A stretch of 64,000 nucleotides of DNA from Lytechinus pictus (taxonomy: Eukaryota > Echinodermata > Echinoidea > Temnopleuroida > Toxopneustidae), in the NCBI RefSeq assembly GCF_037042905.1, contig NW_026974140.1, forward strand, positions 13,341,001 to 13,405,000, read 5' to 3'. Positions 11,801 to 21,781 of the stretch are shown here, in pieces; position 1 is the first letter of the stretch; each line of letters opens with the position of its first letter. A model generated the notes under the pieces. It had not been told where the DNA came from. It saw only the letters and a list, made by a program, of their open reading frames with translations, and ran no database searches. Both the position numbers and the translations under genes were made by a program.

Positions 11801-14800
11801 GTAGAAGTCTGGATGTATTCTAGGATAGTTGAGCCACATGGCTGATTTGCTTGTTTGTTATGTTAAGCAGTAGGCGAGTGCCTTTTATTTAAGGCACTTG
11901 CCGGCTTAAAACGAAACTAGAATTTGAATTTCATTTTATTTTCCCAGCGTGTTTGTCCCATTGAAGACACCGTTAGAAAAAAAAATCGCATCGAAATAAA
12001 TAAAAAAATCGCCAAAAATCCAAAACCCGAGTGATTTCGAACGCGACCCGAGTGATTTCGAACGCGAACGCGACCCGAGTGATTATAACAAGCCTCTCAG
12101 TCAGTCTGCAAGCCCCTGTGGCCTGTGTTAATGAGCAAGTGAGCAAGATTTATCCAAGTCCTCTCGTGGCTGATTTCATGTCCTGCAAAATCTCGTAAAT
12201 TGTGACTTTCTTTCTCAAAGAATTTAACCACTTTCTCCTTGAGTAATATTGATTATTTTTGTACCATGGGAAAGAGTAAATGTTGCTCTTTTATATTGGT
12301 TATTTCTTTTGAATAAAATATTTTGATAAATAAGTGAATTTTTTACCTGAAAAGATGCATCAAACAGAATTTTCTTCCTCTGTTTTCACTTGCAAATTGT
12401 GCAACATTTTGTGTTTTCGGCACAAACATTATTTATATCATCAGAAAACTCAAACTCTATACTTTCTTACAATGTCAATCTTGATATGTGGCATCTTTTA
12501 GATGGGTCAGCAGCCAGCTTTTTCCATCAAGATGCAAGACGAGATTTCTGAAATTTCTGAGTAACATAAAATCCAGAGTTCTGATTGGCTGAATAATGTT
12601 TTAAAAACAACAGGCGCTGGTAATTTGAAGAGATAACCACATGGTGAGTGTGACCTTGCAGAGGCCCAGTGTGGGGAATATTGGAATTTGCTTGGGTGTG
12701 TGGTCTCTATGACCAATCAGAGCGCAGTATTCTTGTTTTTGAGCTGCTAAATGTACTTGGCCTATGAAAAGCTGGCTGCTGACCCATCTAAGATACATCG
12801 TCTTATCAAAATTATATCATATAATAGCTTAGATCTTCAGCTTTATCATAATTTAAAAATCATTTGTGCTCAAACAGAAATTAAGTGTGAAAAAAACAAC
12901 TTTTGTTGCATGAAAAAAATTATTTTGTTTCATGTTTTAGATCAAAAGTTTCCCCTATATTACAAAATCCTTTTAAAAATCCAAACACATGACCTGAAAG
13001 AATGATTCTTCTTCTTTACAAAGATACCAAAAACATGAAATTTGGTCAATATTTAGAGCAGCAATGGCCGAATAAAAAAGGTGTTTTGGTCCGCACCAAG
13101 CTCATTAACAATGCAAAAACCGTCTAGTCATGAATATCACTTGGATAAAAGAAGCTACTTTTTCAGGGCTTGCCGACTGACTGATCTAAAAGGTGTCACA
13201 TATCAAGAGTCACATTGTATGAAAGAAGAGAGTTTGAGCTTTCTGGTGATATAAATGTTTGTGCCTAAAACACAAAATTTTGCACAATTTGCAAGAGAAA
13301 ACAGAGGAAGAAAACTCAGTTTGAGGCATCTTTTCAGGCCTGAAATTCACTTATTCATCATAATATTTTATTCAAAAGAAATAAGCAATACAAAAAATTA
13401 ATGTTTTCTCTTTCCCATGGTACAAGAATAATCAATTTTACTCAAAGAGAAAATGGTTAAATTCTTTGAGAAAAAAGTCTCACAATTCACGAGATTTTGC
13501 AGGGATATGAATTCAGCCACGAAAGGACTTGGATAAATCTTGCTCCTTTGCTCATTAACTCAGGGGCTTGCAGACTGCCTGTGATTGCTCTTATGTCTTA
13601 AAGTTTCATGAACTATATCCATAATGTTTCAAAGTAATGATGGCAATTTACAGTCCAGCAGCCCAGGGGGTTTATTCAACCGAAGGCCGGACAAGCAAAT
13701 GACCCCATAGCTGGATGACATGGACCCTGAAGTTTACAAAAATGCATTGCTGCCGGGTTCTATCCGTGGTCTTCCCTCCGAAATGACGTAATATATGACG
13801 TCACTACAAAATGGCCCTACATGTATTTCACAATTTTTTAGACATTCTACACATAGCATGAAGTCAAGGGCAAATATCTCAGCCAAACCATGCTTGTTTT
13901 GTATGAAACTTTCAAAATATATTGTTCAAATAGTGCACAAAAGATATGCAAAATTTTACGAACAGATATTATCGTTTACATATGCAAATTACGTAATGAA
14001 ATTTGCATATCATTAGTTTGGGAGATTTCTTGCTTCAAAAATTGCCGAAAATTGATTTAGAAATTTATTTTCTTTTTTAGTGTATTTTATTTGATATATT
14101 TCCTCTCAAGCATAATATCAATCTCTTTATGTATATCTCTACTTTTAGAAAATATATGCCAGTAATTGGAAATGACATTATAGACTGTGATTTCAGCCCC
14201 CTTTTCAATATGATGCGCACATAGAAATCGTGCGTTTTGGGCCTATTTTTACCATATAGCTGAGGTGTGCGAACGATATGCCTACTTTATTGATGTTTCC
14301 TGCATTTTGCATGATATTAAATCTTCCAAACAACATATTTTCATCTTCATTATGTCTCTGCTGATAAATAAATGATTTCAGCACAGATTGATTGCCCACT
14401 GGGCAGTCTATATAGGCTTCGTTTTCAGCCTAGTTTTCAACAATGAACCTATACCGTGTATGACTGCATTATTGTAGTCGAGTCGGAAATGGGAGTTCCT
14501 TTGCACCATCATAATATATTTTCCACTGAACGTTTTTGTATTTGCCTCAAGTGTCTAATTAATGAATCTTGGTGTTCCCTTTGCAAAATCGTGTCCAACA
14601 GGGTTCAAAATTGATATCTTTGGCGGCCCTCTTGGATTTTTCTTTAATGAAAAGTAATTATTTTCATATTTTTTGCACAGAGTGTGACAATGGGACAATC
14701 TTAAATTAATACGCATTTCACTATGATTCGGATAGTAGAAATCGATTGAATTCGTTTTCTGGACAGCTAATATATTTTGAAATAAAATTCATTCCGAAAT

Positions 14801-17800
14801 TGCCATGATTTTGGTCAAAAATTTGCATGTGCATTGATATCTATCTATTCAGTCATTAACATCAACAACTATTGCATAATATCAGCATTCGACACGAAAG
14901 AGGATATAATATACCGATAATACTGAAACGCTCCATGACAGTATGTATGTCTTAATTTGCTTAAAGGGCAAATACCATATATTACTCGATATTGCGATAA
15001 AATGACACCAAAAAGCAACCTCTGTAACAGTATATTTTTCTCTATCAGCTACATTATAAAGAAATGAGGGCGCAGCAAAGCCTACCCCCCCCCCCTTTAT
15101 GGGACCGCCGGAGTCCCCCATCCTTTTTTCGTATTTTGCCCATTTCTTGGAAAATTCGAAATTTTTGGAGCCCCATTGAAGGGAAAAGACGTTTCTGCTT
15201 TGCAGTAAAGTCACTTTTATTGTTGTTTAACCACTTATGGATAAAAAAGTAGAGTTTTCTCTATCTGCTACATATAAAGAAGTGCTGGTACAGCAAAGCC
15301 TATCCCCTCTGGGGACTGCCAAAGTTACCCACCCTTTTTACGTATTTTACCCATTTATGGGAAAATATGCTAATTTGGAGCCCCGATTGAGGCAAAAAAC
15401 GTTTCTGATATGGAATAAAGCCACTTGAGATAAAAGAGTAGAGTTTCCTCTATCTGCTACATATAAAAAAGTGCTAGCATATTGAAGCATACCCCCTTAA
15501 GGGAGCGTCGAAATCACCCAGCCCTTTTTCATATTTTTTCCAATATATGGGAAAATCTGCCAATCTTGGAGCCTTTAAAGAAGGTAGAAGTCGATATGCC
15601 AGCACTCTTTTTACATGTAGCTGATAGAAAAAAGCCTATTCTTTTGTTTCCAAGTGATTTCCAAAATCAAAACTAGCTTTACTATATAGCAGAAATGCCC
15701 TTTTGCCTGAATGGGGGCTCAAACACTGCAATTTTTTCAATAAAGAGGGAAAATAGACTTAAAAGTTGGAAGAGTTCGGCAGCCCCTGAAGGGGGAAGGC
15801 TTCAGTGTGCTACCACATCTTTATATGTAACTGATAAAGAAGATCATACTTTGTCATCTTTATGTGCTTACAAAACAAAAACAAGGACTTTACTGCAAGG
15901 CAGAAACACTTTTTGCCTCAATGGTTCTCCAAAATGACGAATTTTCCGAGAAATTGGCAAAATACGAAAAAAGGATTGGGTGACTTTGGCAGTCCCCTGA
16001 GGGGTAGTCTTTGTTATGCCCTAACTTCTTTATATGTAGCTGATAGAGAAAAGCCTACTCTTTTGTCTCTAAGTGATTTAAAGGAAAAAAAATACATACC
16101 CAAAACAAAATTTTGCCACATTGGGGGCTCCGAAAAGCACGATATCATAATAGTCAAGCTACGGATAAGGGTGTGGTATGTAACCTTCTACTGGCTCTTG
16201 TGGGACTATGCTTTAAGGTGCCCGAGAGTAATTGCATGCAAAATGAAAATGCAGAGCAATGCCTCGATCCTCTATCTTTTTCAAGAGATTTCATTATTAT
16301 AAAAGTTGCTTTGTGTAGAAAACGCCTTTTACCCTCATACACATGATACAAGTAATACATACCTTTCTATCGATTGCTTTTACATGCATTTCTGCATGTT
16401 AGGCACATCAACAAAGGCGATGCAAGATAAAACAGATAGATGTCAATGCACATGATTATTTTGGTTCAATTTTTGTTGATGAATTTTTTTTTTCAAAATA
16501 TATTAACCGGACTATTCAGAAAACAATTTCAACTGATTTCTACTATCCAAATCATAGTGAAATGCGTATTAATCTAAGATTGTCCCATTGTCACACTCTG
16601 TGCAAAAAATATGAAAATAATTACTTTTCATTAAAGAAAAATCCAAGAGGGCCGCCAAAGATATCAATTTTGAACCCCGTTGGACACGATTTTGCAAAGG
16701 GAACACCAAGATTCATTAATTAGACACTTGAGGCAAATACAAAAACGTTCAGTGGAAAATATATTATGATGGTGCAAAGGAATTCCCATTTCCGACTCGA
16801 CTACAATAATGCAGTCATACATGGTATAGGTTCATTGTTGAAAACTAGGCTGAAAACGAAGCCTATATAGACTGCCCAGTGGGCAATTAAACTGTGCTGA
16901 AATCATTTATTTATCAGCAGAGACATAATGAAGATGAAAATATATTGTTTGGACGATTTAATATCATGCAAAATGCAGGAAACATCAATAAAGTAGGCAT
17001 ATCGTTCGCACACCTCAGCTATATGGTAAAAAATAGGCCCAAAACGCACGATTTCTATGTGCGCATCATATTGAAAAGGGGGCTGAAATCACAGTCTATA
17101 ATGTCATTTCCAATTACTGGCATATATTTTCTAAAAGTAGAGATATACATAAAGAGATTGATATTATGCTTGAGAGGAAATATATCAAATAAAGTACACT
17201 AAAAAAGAAAATAAATTTCTAAATCGATTTTCGACAATTTTTGAAGCAATAAATCTCCCAAACTAATGATATGCAAATTTCATTACGTAATTTGCATATG
17301 TAAACGATAATATCTTTTCGTAAAAATTTTGCATATCTTTTGTGCACTATTTGAACAATATATTTTGAAAGTTTCATACAAAACAAGCATGGTTTGGCTG
17401 AGATATTTGCCCTTAACTTCATGCTATGTGTAGAATGTCAAAAAAATGGTGAAATAGGGTCATTTTGTAGTGACGTCATATATTACATCATTTCGGAGGG
17501 AAGACCACGGATAGAACCCGGCAGCAATGCATTTTTGTAAACTTCAGGGTCCATGCCATCCAGCTATGGGGTCATTTGCTTGTCCGGCTTTCGGTTGAAT
17601 AAACCTCCTGGGCTGCCGGACTATTAACAAATACCCCAACATGGCCAAAATTTGTTGACCCTAAATTACCTTTGACCTTGGTCATGTGACCCAAAGTTTA
17701 GGCAGGATTTTTAGTGATACACCATTACCCTTATGTCCAAGTTTCATGATCTAGATCCATAAACATTCAGAGTTATGACGATATTTCAAAAACTTAACCT

Positions 17801-20220
17801 TGGTTAAGATTTTTATATTGATATTCCCAAACATGGCATAAGTTCATTGACCCTAAATAACCTTTGACCTTGGTCATGTAGCTTCAAACTCGTGCATGAT
17901 GATTAGTGATACCTCATTACTCTTATGTCCAGGTTTAATGAACTAAGTCCATATACTTTTTAAGTTATGAGGACATTTAGATTAAAACTTAACCATGGTT
18001 AAGATTTGAATGTTGATTGTTGACGGCGCTGCCACCACAGCCATAAAAAACAGCAACCATAGTCTCGCTCTGCTACACAGGCATGACAACAAATTTTAAC
18101 AATTTGATATTTTATATAGCTTGGTTGGTTCACATGGCATCCTGTTAGACAGTTGGGTTTTAGTACATGTATACTAGGACTATCTATAATTATGTGTTAT
18201 ATCTACATGTGAAACTGGTGATTCATTAAGAATACAAATCTTTACTTTTCGAGATAAGGGTAAATTATGAGCAAGAATTTTCAATTGTGAATTTCATGTT
18301 TCTGCAATGTATCTGCAAATTTGTTCAATATTATTTAATTACCTGGATATATCAGCAGGTTCACCTCTGATCCATGTATTAGGTAACTGTATGGCAGGAC
18401 CATTCCGAAGCCAGTTTGGAGGCGGCTGATGGAGATTGGTATTCAACTTAAGACGAGAATACGGAAACAATCTCTGCATCACACGAGGGAAGCGTACTTG
18501 GGTACTAGATTTCACCACCTGAAGAAAGCAAATTATTGTGAATTTCCAGTCATAATGACATCATAACAATCACTACTTAAAGGCAAGTTTTATGAACATT
18601 TGCATCTAAATGTGTAGACCAAAAGCTTCAGTCTCTGTATTTTGGTTGTTCCGCTGAACTGCGTTGGCTCACTGACCAATACATAGACTGAAGAGGATGG
18701 GGGCCCGTACCTACAGCCAACGTATAGTGAAGTAGCGTTTTATAGATCGCGATTTAAAACTGTTTTTTAAGCAAATTTAAAAGTTTCATGGTTTCTATTA
18801 TCAGGGAAATATAAATAACTTAAGTAATTGCATACCTTGGGCCGGAGTTATTGAAAAAAATCTTCTGGATGATTGAGAAATCTGTCATCTAAGACATTTT
18901 CACCTGACCTGACGGTTTTTCTTGCAAGTTGCCATCTTGAATGACGTCATTATCGTTATTAAGTTTTTAATGTCTCGATATATCGCGATTATAACTAGTA
19001 TCGTTTATCTTCGTGTAGTGTATCGTATCGTATTAGGAGCAGATCGTATAATATCGAAAGCAATATCGATATCACATTCGTGATTGTTGACGCCCTCTCC
19101 GTTCGTTTGTAAATATTTCATAATTTGGCTGCCATTTTGACCATTTTTATCGTGTTCAACCCAATTAAACATCGGTAAAGTATAATTTTCATGCCTTTTT
19201 ATCTATATCGTTTAAAGTATTTTGATAATGAAATATCAAGTTTTAAAAGTTTGTTGGTTATACATCCTTAGATTGTAAATTCGATGTGTAAAATTACATC
19301 AAACTTTGGACTGTGAATTGACAAAAGGGAGGGAATGAGAACACATGCGAGCCCACACGTACACCCTACCGTCGGTAAATGGGGATTACAGTAAAATGTC
19401 AGAAATTGTTGAATAAATCCCCAGAAACGACGGTTATTCCTGTCTACTAAATGTGATGAAAGTGTGCGATATAAAAAAAATATCTTAAAATATCTTAAAA
19501 TACAAATGTTTTCATGACACCATGACAATTCATTTGCCAAAATAACTAAATATATCATGTATTTAAGCTTATCTTTAGTTTTTGTAAATACCCGAGCATG
19601 TAGCTTCTCCACCCAACCCATTACTAGAAAACATGTATGAGTTAAAAATGTGAAGGAAATGAAATAATTTTTTTTTATTGGAAAGATTGACAGAATTTAC
19701 ATCAAAAAATGATTTTGATCTGGTGTATGATCAAACAGGGACAGGGTATCTGCTTATGAATGCTGGCGCGTTCGTACAAAAAATCAGAAAATGTTATGAT
19801 TTAATATTAAGGTTATGATGTTAAAAACTCCTCCAACATTGTCCAACTCCAAGTCCAAAACCAAAACAGTCAATGAAAAAGTAAATTAAAGAAAAAGTGC
19901 CTCACAGGCAACATGTGTTAGTGAAACTAGTCCCAATTAAGACTACGAAAATTAATATAGTTTATAGTTTTTATACGCTTTATTTTTTTCGTGTAGTCCC
20001 ATGGATTAGATTTATTGTAAAAAGTTATTAATGCCAATGGTTACAATGTACTAATTTTAACTTACAATAAATATAATGCATGGGACTACACGAAAACTTC
20101 AATTTGCAAACAAATCAAATGAAAAATAATAGTTACCAATGCATCTCCTCCTTGTGATTCTCCTTTGATGGGTCCATCATCTTTATCCCTATCTGATTCA
20201 CCTTTCATGTTCTCACTCAT
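2680..20220 (-). CDS. EDRF1: EDRF1 homologue, first four coding exons (3' part outside window)
   Basis: Four exons join in phase: 20220-20137, 18518-18343, 8273-8216 and 2805-2680 (84, 176, 58 and 126 nt), giving 148 codons without a stop. All donors are GT and all acceptors AG. The protein starts MSENMKGESD. Exon 2 carries a QVRFPRVMQ stretch and a PPPNWLRNG motif, exon 3 an acidic DIMDDVDVISASE segment, and exon 4 NIKKLLKIPF followed by AVHRIGKTLLLDKLD. By recall these match the N-terminus of human EDRF1 (PPPNWL, then ENIKKLLKIPYS, then AVHRIGRTLLLDELD). Human EDRF1 is a roughly 1,200-residue protein linked to erythroid differentiation and globin expression; its biochemical role is poorly defined. 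The remaining exons should lie left of position 1. Intron 2 (8274-18342) is swollen by two foldback transposons. I chose the ATG at 20220 because a stop-terminated short ORF (ATGAATTGA) lies just upstream. The family call is strong; orthology is inferred. Confidence 0.88.
3700..4815. repeat. Degenerate A-rich VNTR, interrupted by a SINE
   Basis: Units of about 45-55 bp recur around a core AAAACAAAGAAATACATAAG followed by AATTGATAGAAGAAAA. The copies are diverged and purine-rich on the plus strand. A SINE fragment at 4117-4315 interrupts the array, with homologous repeat units on both sides. The long lysine- or phenylalanine-rich ORFs here are artefacts of the repeat. Confidence 0.7.
4117..4315 (+). 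repeat. SINE (family 2), 5'-truncated
   Basis: The body starts CTGCACTCAACCAAGGTGAG and runs through GCCTGGCAGGAA. The tail is TATGCGCTTTACAAG ending in a TTATTA simple repeat. The same body motif occurs in the tRNA-headed copy at 54000-54180, so this copy lacks its head. It is inserted in the surrounding A-rich VNTR. Confidence 0.72.
5402..5949. mobile_element. Inverted-repeat element with a short acidic ORF
   Basis: The left end TTTAAAGGAGAAATATATAT followed by TGATT is mirrored at the right end AATCAATATACTTCTCCTTTA. The interior holds an ATG-started ORF of 65 codons (5628-5825) with a CxCxC cysteine cluster near residue 16 and a C-terminal acidic/serine tail (EEEDIDDEDSSSS). I do not recognise the product. 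It may be a relic of a transposon protein or chance. Confidence 0.5.
7120..7925. repeat. Diverged repeat block with duplicated segments
   Basis: The segment from AATCCACAAAGTGGCACAAC through GTGAAAAGTCAATTTTAAGT (about 7132) recurs near 7597. A second segment, GGCAGCAGTAGATACCT to GAAAATGTAAAAA (about 7430-7520), recurs near 7755-7850. A related CACTTCGTGGATTC stretch lies near 7899. This is a tandem or inverted duplication in EDRF1 intron 3, with no coding potential recognised. Confidence 0.55.
8216..8273 (-). CDS. EDRF1: EDRF1 coding exon 3
   Basis: This 58-nt exon has a TTTCTCATCAG acceptor and a GTAAGA donor. The split serine codon AG+C restores the frame and gives SFGMADADIMDDVDVISASE. 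The acidic DVDVI segment directly precedes the LLKIP block, as in vertebrate EDRF1. Confidence 0.87.
8850..9114. repeat. GACCTTGGTCATGTGACC tandem repeat, left fragment
   Basis: This part of a roughly 190-bp tandem unit contains ACAAATACCCCAACATGGCC and TTTGACCTTGGTCATGTGACC. It continues at 13578-13650 and 17624-18060, the blocks between being transposon insertions. A reverse-strand relative lies at 54840-55210. Confidence 0.75.
9494..9783. mobile_element. 290-bp MITE with AGATGGG(T/C)CA ends, copy 1
   Basis: It begins AGATGGGTCAGCAGCCAGCT and ends in the inverse (CTGGCTGTTGGCCCATCT). An inverted copy, with both termini intact, is at 12500-12791. It is nested in foldback element A. Confidence 0.65.
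10190..10420. repeat. Two tandem units of about 120 bp
   Basis: GTCCGCTATCACCACGAGGT followed by TGAAGAGAAG occurs at about 10193 and again at about 10303. Both copies are followed by related text ending in ACGACCTTTAAA or GCGACCTCTAAA. The unit is GC-richer than its surroundings. No RNA gene was recognised in it. Confidence 0.6.
10440..10690. repeat. AAAATCGATTT-type short palindrome cluster
   Basis: Short self-complementary words (AAAATCGG, AAAATCGATTT, AAAATCAATTTT, GATCAATTTTAGATCAG) recur over about 200 bp, forming an AT-rich run of near-palindromes inside foldback element A. Confidence 0.5.
11075..11511 (+). mobile_element. Element D copy 1 (hairpin-ended conserved repeat)
   Basis: This copy of about 437 bp runs from AGACAGCTGGCAGCCGTCTG to GAGACCGAAGCTTTTGGTCT. 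Near-identical text is at 44846-45295, including CTCGTACACAGACGGCTCGCT, GGCTGTCGCGCAA and ACATATGGCCATTGAGTCCC. Both ends can fold: CAGACGG pairs back to the start, and AGACC-GAAGCTTTT-GGTCT closes the end. A CTAA follows the terminal hairpin here. No ORF and no known family was recognised. Confidence 0.7.
12500..12791. mobile_element. 290-bp MITE with AGATGGG(T/C)CA ends, copy 2
   Basis: It begins GATGGGTCAGCAGCCAGCTT and ends GCTGGCTGCTGACCCATCT. It is the inverted counterpart of 9494-9783 with numerous substitutions, so the two arms have diverged since duplication. Confidence 0.65.
13578..13650. repeat. GACCTTGGTCATGTGACC tandem repeat, middle fragment
   Basis: The segment (CTCTTATGTCTTAAAGTTTC, then ATGAACTATATCC, ending GGCAATTTA) lies between the two foldback elements. 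It aligns with the intact unit near 17740 and, at its end, with 9000-9020, so it belongs to one original repeat array. Confidence 0.75.
13651..17623. mobile_element. Foldback transposon B with about 1.2-kb inverted arms
   Basis: The termini are CAGTCCAGCAGCCCAGG (13651) and the inverse CCTGGGCTGCCGGACTA (to 17623). The arms 13651-14862 and about 16425-17623 are inverted copies along their length. The centre (15030-16100) is an inverted minisatellite. The flanks are TTA on both sides (13648-13650 and 17624-17626), consistent with a 3-bp target duplication: the related unit near 9010 reads GGCAATTCAACAAATACC without an insertion. Sea urchin TU elements are the described precedent for long foldback transposons in this group; membership is not tested. 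No transposase is seen. Confidence 0.82.
15030..16100. repeat. Inverted minisatellite core of foldback element B
   Basis: About three forward units of 180-230 bp (CTCTATCAGCTACAT, then GCAAAGCCTACCCC, then TTGGAGCCCC) run from about 15040 to 15590. Inverted units (TATGTAGCTGATAGA, AAAGCCTACTCTTTTG) run from about 15600 to 16080. The ORFs here arise from the repeats. Confidence 0.7.
17624..18060. repeat. GACCTTGGTCATGTGACC tandem repeat, right fragment
   Basis: Two consecutive units of about 190 bp are present, each with CCCCAACATGGC- or CCCAAACATGGC-like text, a TTTGACCTTGGTCATGT core, AGTGATACxxCATTAC and CTTAACCTTGGTTAAGA. The array ends in GACGGCGCTGCCACC and a CTCGCTCTGCTACACAGGC terminus. 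Confidence 0.75.
18343..18518 (-). CDS. EDRF1: EDRF1 coding exon 2
   Basis: The exon has 176 nt, open throughout, with a CTTTCTTCAG acceptor and a GTAATT donor in phase 2. It encodes VVKSSTQVRFPRV, then PPPNWLRNG, then a TWIRGEPADIS tail. The PPPNWL motif and its distance from the start are diagnostic of the EDRF1 N-terminal region. Confidence 0.88.
18614..18696 (-). mobile_element. Element D 3'-end fragment
   Basis: The inverse of the last roughly 80 bp of element D (TAGACCAAAAGCTTC, GTCTCTGTATTTTGGTTGTT, GCTGAACTGCGTTGGCTC) is present without the rest. It lies in EDRF1 intron 1, close to exon 2. Confidence 0.65.
20137..20220 (-). CDS. EDRF1: EDRF1 coding exon 1
   Basis: The exon has 28 codons from the ATG at 20220 to a GTAACT donor in phase 0. 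The peptide is hydrophilic and rich in D, E, K and G, as expected of a poorly conserved N-terminus. The 5'UTR may itself be spliced: a TTTCAG acceptor-like site lies about 35 bp upstream. This exon is the least conserved, and its assignment rests on phase and position. Confidence 0.72.
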
Positions 20221-20607
20221 CCTCAATTCATATGAATTCTTCACTGAAATGTGAAAATTCGTAGCTCGAATCCGGATGTTTAGATCAATCGGTGTAGACT
20301 TGTGTTCAGTGACAATCTTAATATCTTAGCACATTTTATGAACTTATTTTCATCTATACAATTTAAACTGGTTTGGATTTTCAAATTAAAAATATGGCAT
20401 AAATTATAAATGAAATTTCTTTTTTACCATAAAGTATTCGTCATGAAACTTGAATAAATAATTTGGTTTGTAAAAAAATTGAAAAGAAATAATGGAGAAA
20501 AGCCTCTACCCAGAGCATGGATGATGGGGATCATCCACCTCGGCATCCACCTAGTACCTAGATGGGATGGATCAAGACTTTTCGAGAATCTTATGGAAGC
20601 GTAAAAA

Positions 20608-20932
20608 TGCCACCCATGTTCAGATAATCATCTCGTCATGGGTACAAGGGGTACAATCCTTGACAAAGATGATGAGATCACAGGATATTGGATCTCGTCA
20701 TGTCTACATCCAGTGGAAGAGATGATCATGGATCAGATCTTGTTGTCATCTGATCATCTCTCCCACAGGGTTTAGATATGGTGAGATGACAGACTGAGAT
20801 CCAAGATATTGTCATCTCATCATCTCTCCCACAGGATGTAGACATGACGAGATCCGAGATCTCGTCATTTAGTCATTTTTCTGGATGTAGACATAACAAG
20901 ATTATTATCTGAACATCTGGGTCACGGTGGCA
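20608..20932. mobile_element. Palindromic element with GATGTAGACATGACGAGATC repeats
   Basis: TGCCACCCATGTTCAGATAATC at the left is mirrored by GATTATTATCTGAACATCTG then GGTGGCA at the right. The interior repeats GATGTAGACATGACGAGATC and its inverse several times. It lies just upstream of EDRF1. Confidence 0.6.
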
Positions 20933-21259
20933 CTTAGAATCTCCTTATCATCAGAGAATAAATTAAGAGGACGATAGGCCTACTTGCTTAATTTTGCCTT
21001 CCTCCATGGCGGTGCCGATGACGGGGTTGCTATGCTCAATATTTCAGTATTTCAGATGGGGATGGCCTGTGTTATTACCCCCCGGGCCCCAATATTCCGG
21101 TCGAACATCATACAAATTAATATATGAATCTGAAAAGTGTTATGATCGGGGGGGGGGGCACTCATATTATATTTTAACGGTGTGCCTCACAAAACCCTGA
21201 ACCGACGACAAAGGGTAAAATACGAGGTATTAGGAACCCGGGGGGGGGGGGGCGACTTG

Positions 21260-21781
21260 CATTGACGAGTGGATACCATGCGCGACCAAAAAAACACGTA
21301 AAAAGGATGTCTTTTTCAAGATAGGGCACGTTACGTACGTAACGTGATAAGGGTGTCAAAAACACAAATATAATGAAAAAAGGGTATCTATTTCGCTAGG
21401 AAAGCTACGTGTTTAGGGTCAAATTTGCGGGGATGATAAAACAAAATTAAAATGTAAAGGATGTCCTTTTTGCCCCAACACTACGTATTTAGAGTCCCGA
21501 TTTGCGCGAGGTGAGGAAGGTGGGGCCTTACTAAACCAAATGGTGTGTAAATTAGGTAAAACCGACGGACCCGTGACACAACTATAAAATATCGCTGTAC
21601 TTGTTTAGGGGTTCATTTCAGGGAATACTTGCCAAGAGTATAGTTTTGTTTCCAATACTTGTTAAGGGTAGGGTTTCAGACGCCAATACTTGTTAAGGGG
21701 TGCATTTTCAGAACATGGAAAATACGTGTTTAGGGTGCTTTACGAGACCCCGTGGTCGCGCATGGTATCCACTCGTCAATG
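21260..21781. mobile_element. Element C copy 1 (CATTGACGAGTGGATACC inverted termini)
   Basis: The perfect 29-bp terminal inverted repeats begin CATTGACGAGTGGATACCAT and end at GCGCGACCA. The body holds a 20-bp palindrome CACGTTACGTACGTAACGTG (21327-21346). It also has phased short motifs of the form ACxTGTTTAGGGT or ACTTGTTAAGGG. It is flanked by a G run on the left and a C run on the right. A second copy lies at 38305-38837. Confidence 0.78.

Larger units (their letters stand above)
9115..13577. mobile_element. Composite foldback transposon A (nested inverted repeats)
   Basis: The outer ends are CAGTCGGCAAGCCC (9115) and, inverted, GGGCTTGCAGACTG (to 13577). Inside, 9115-9783 is the inverted copy of about 12500-13184, 9784-10020 of about 11880-12095, and 12100-12499 of about 13185-13577. 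The middle (10020-11880) is single-copy here apart from a tandem pair and element D. Within each large arm sits a 290-bp unit bounded by AGATGGGTCAGCAGCCAGC in inverted orientation. The whole interrupts the older GACCTTGGTCATG repeat in EDRF1 intron 2. No transposase reading frame is seen, so it is presumably non-autonomous. Confidence 0.8.

Noticed and set aside
15064..16346. Overlapping ORFs of 60-146 codons in the 15-16 kb region
   Set aside because: They fall in the inverted minisatellite of foldback element B, differ between units and show no domain.
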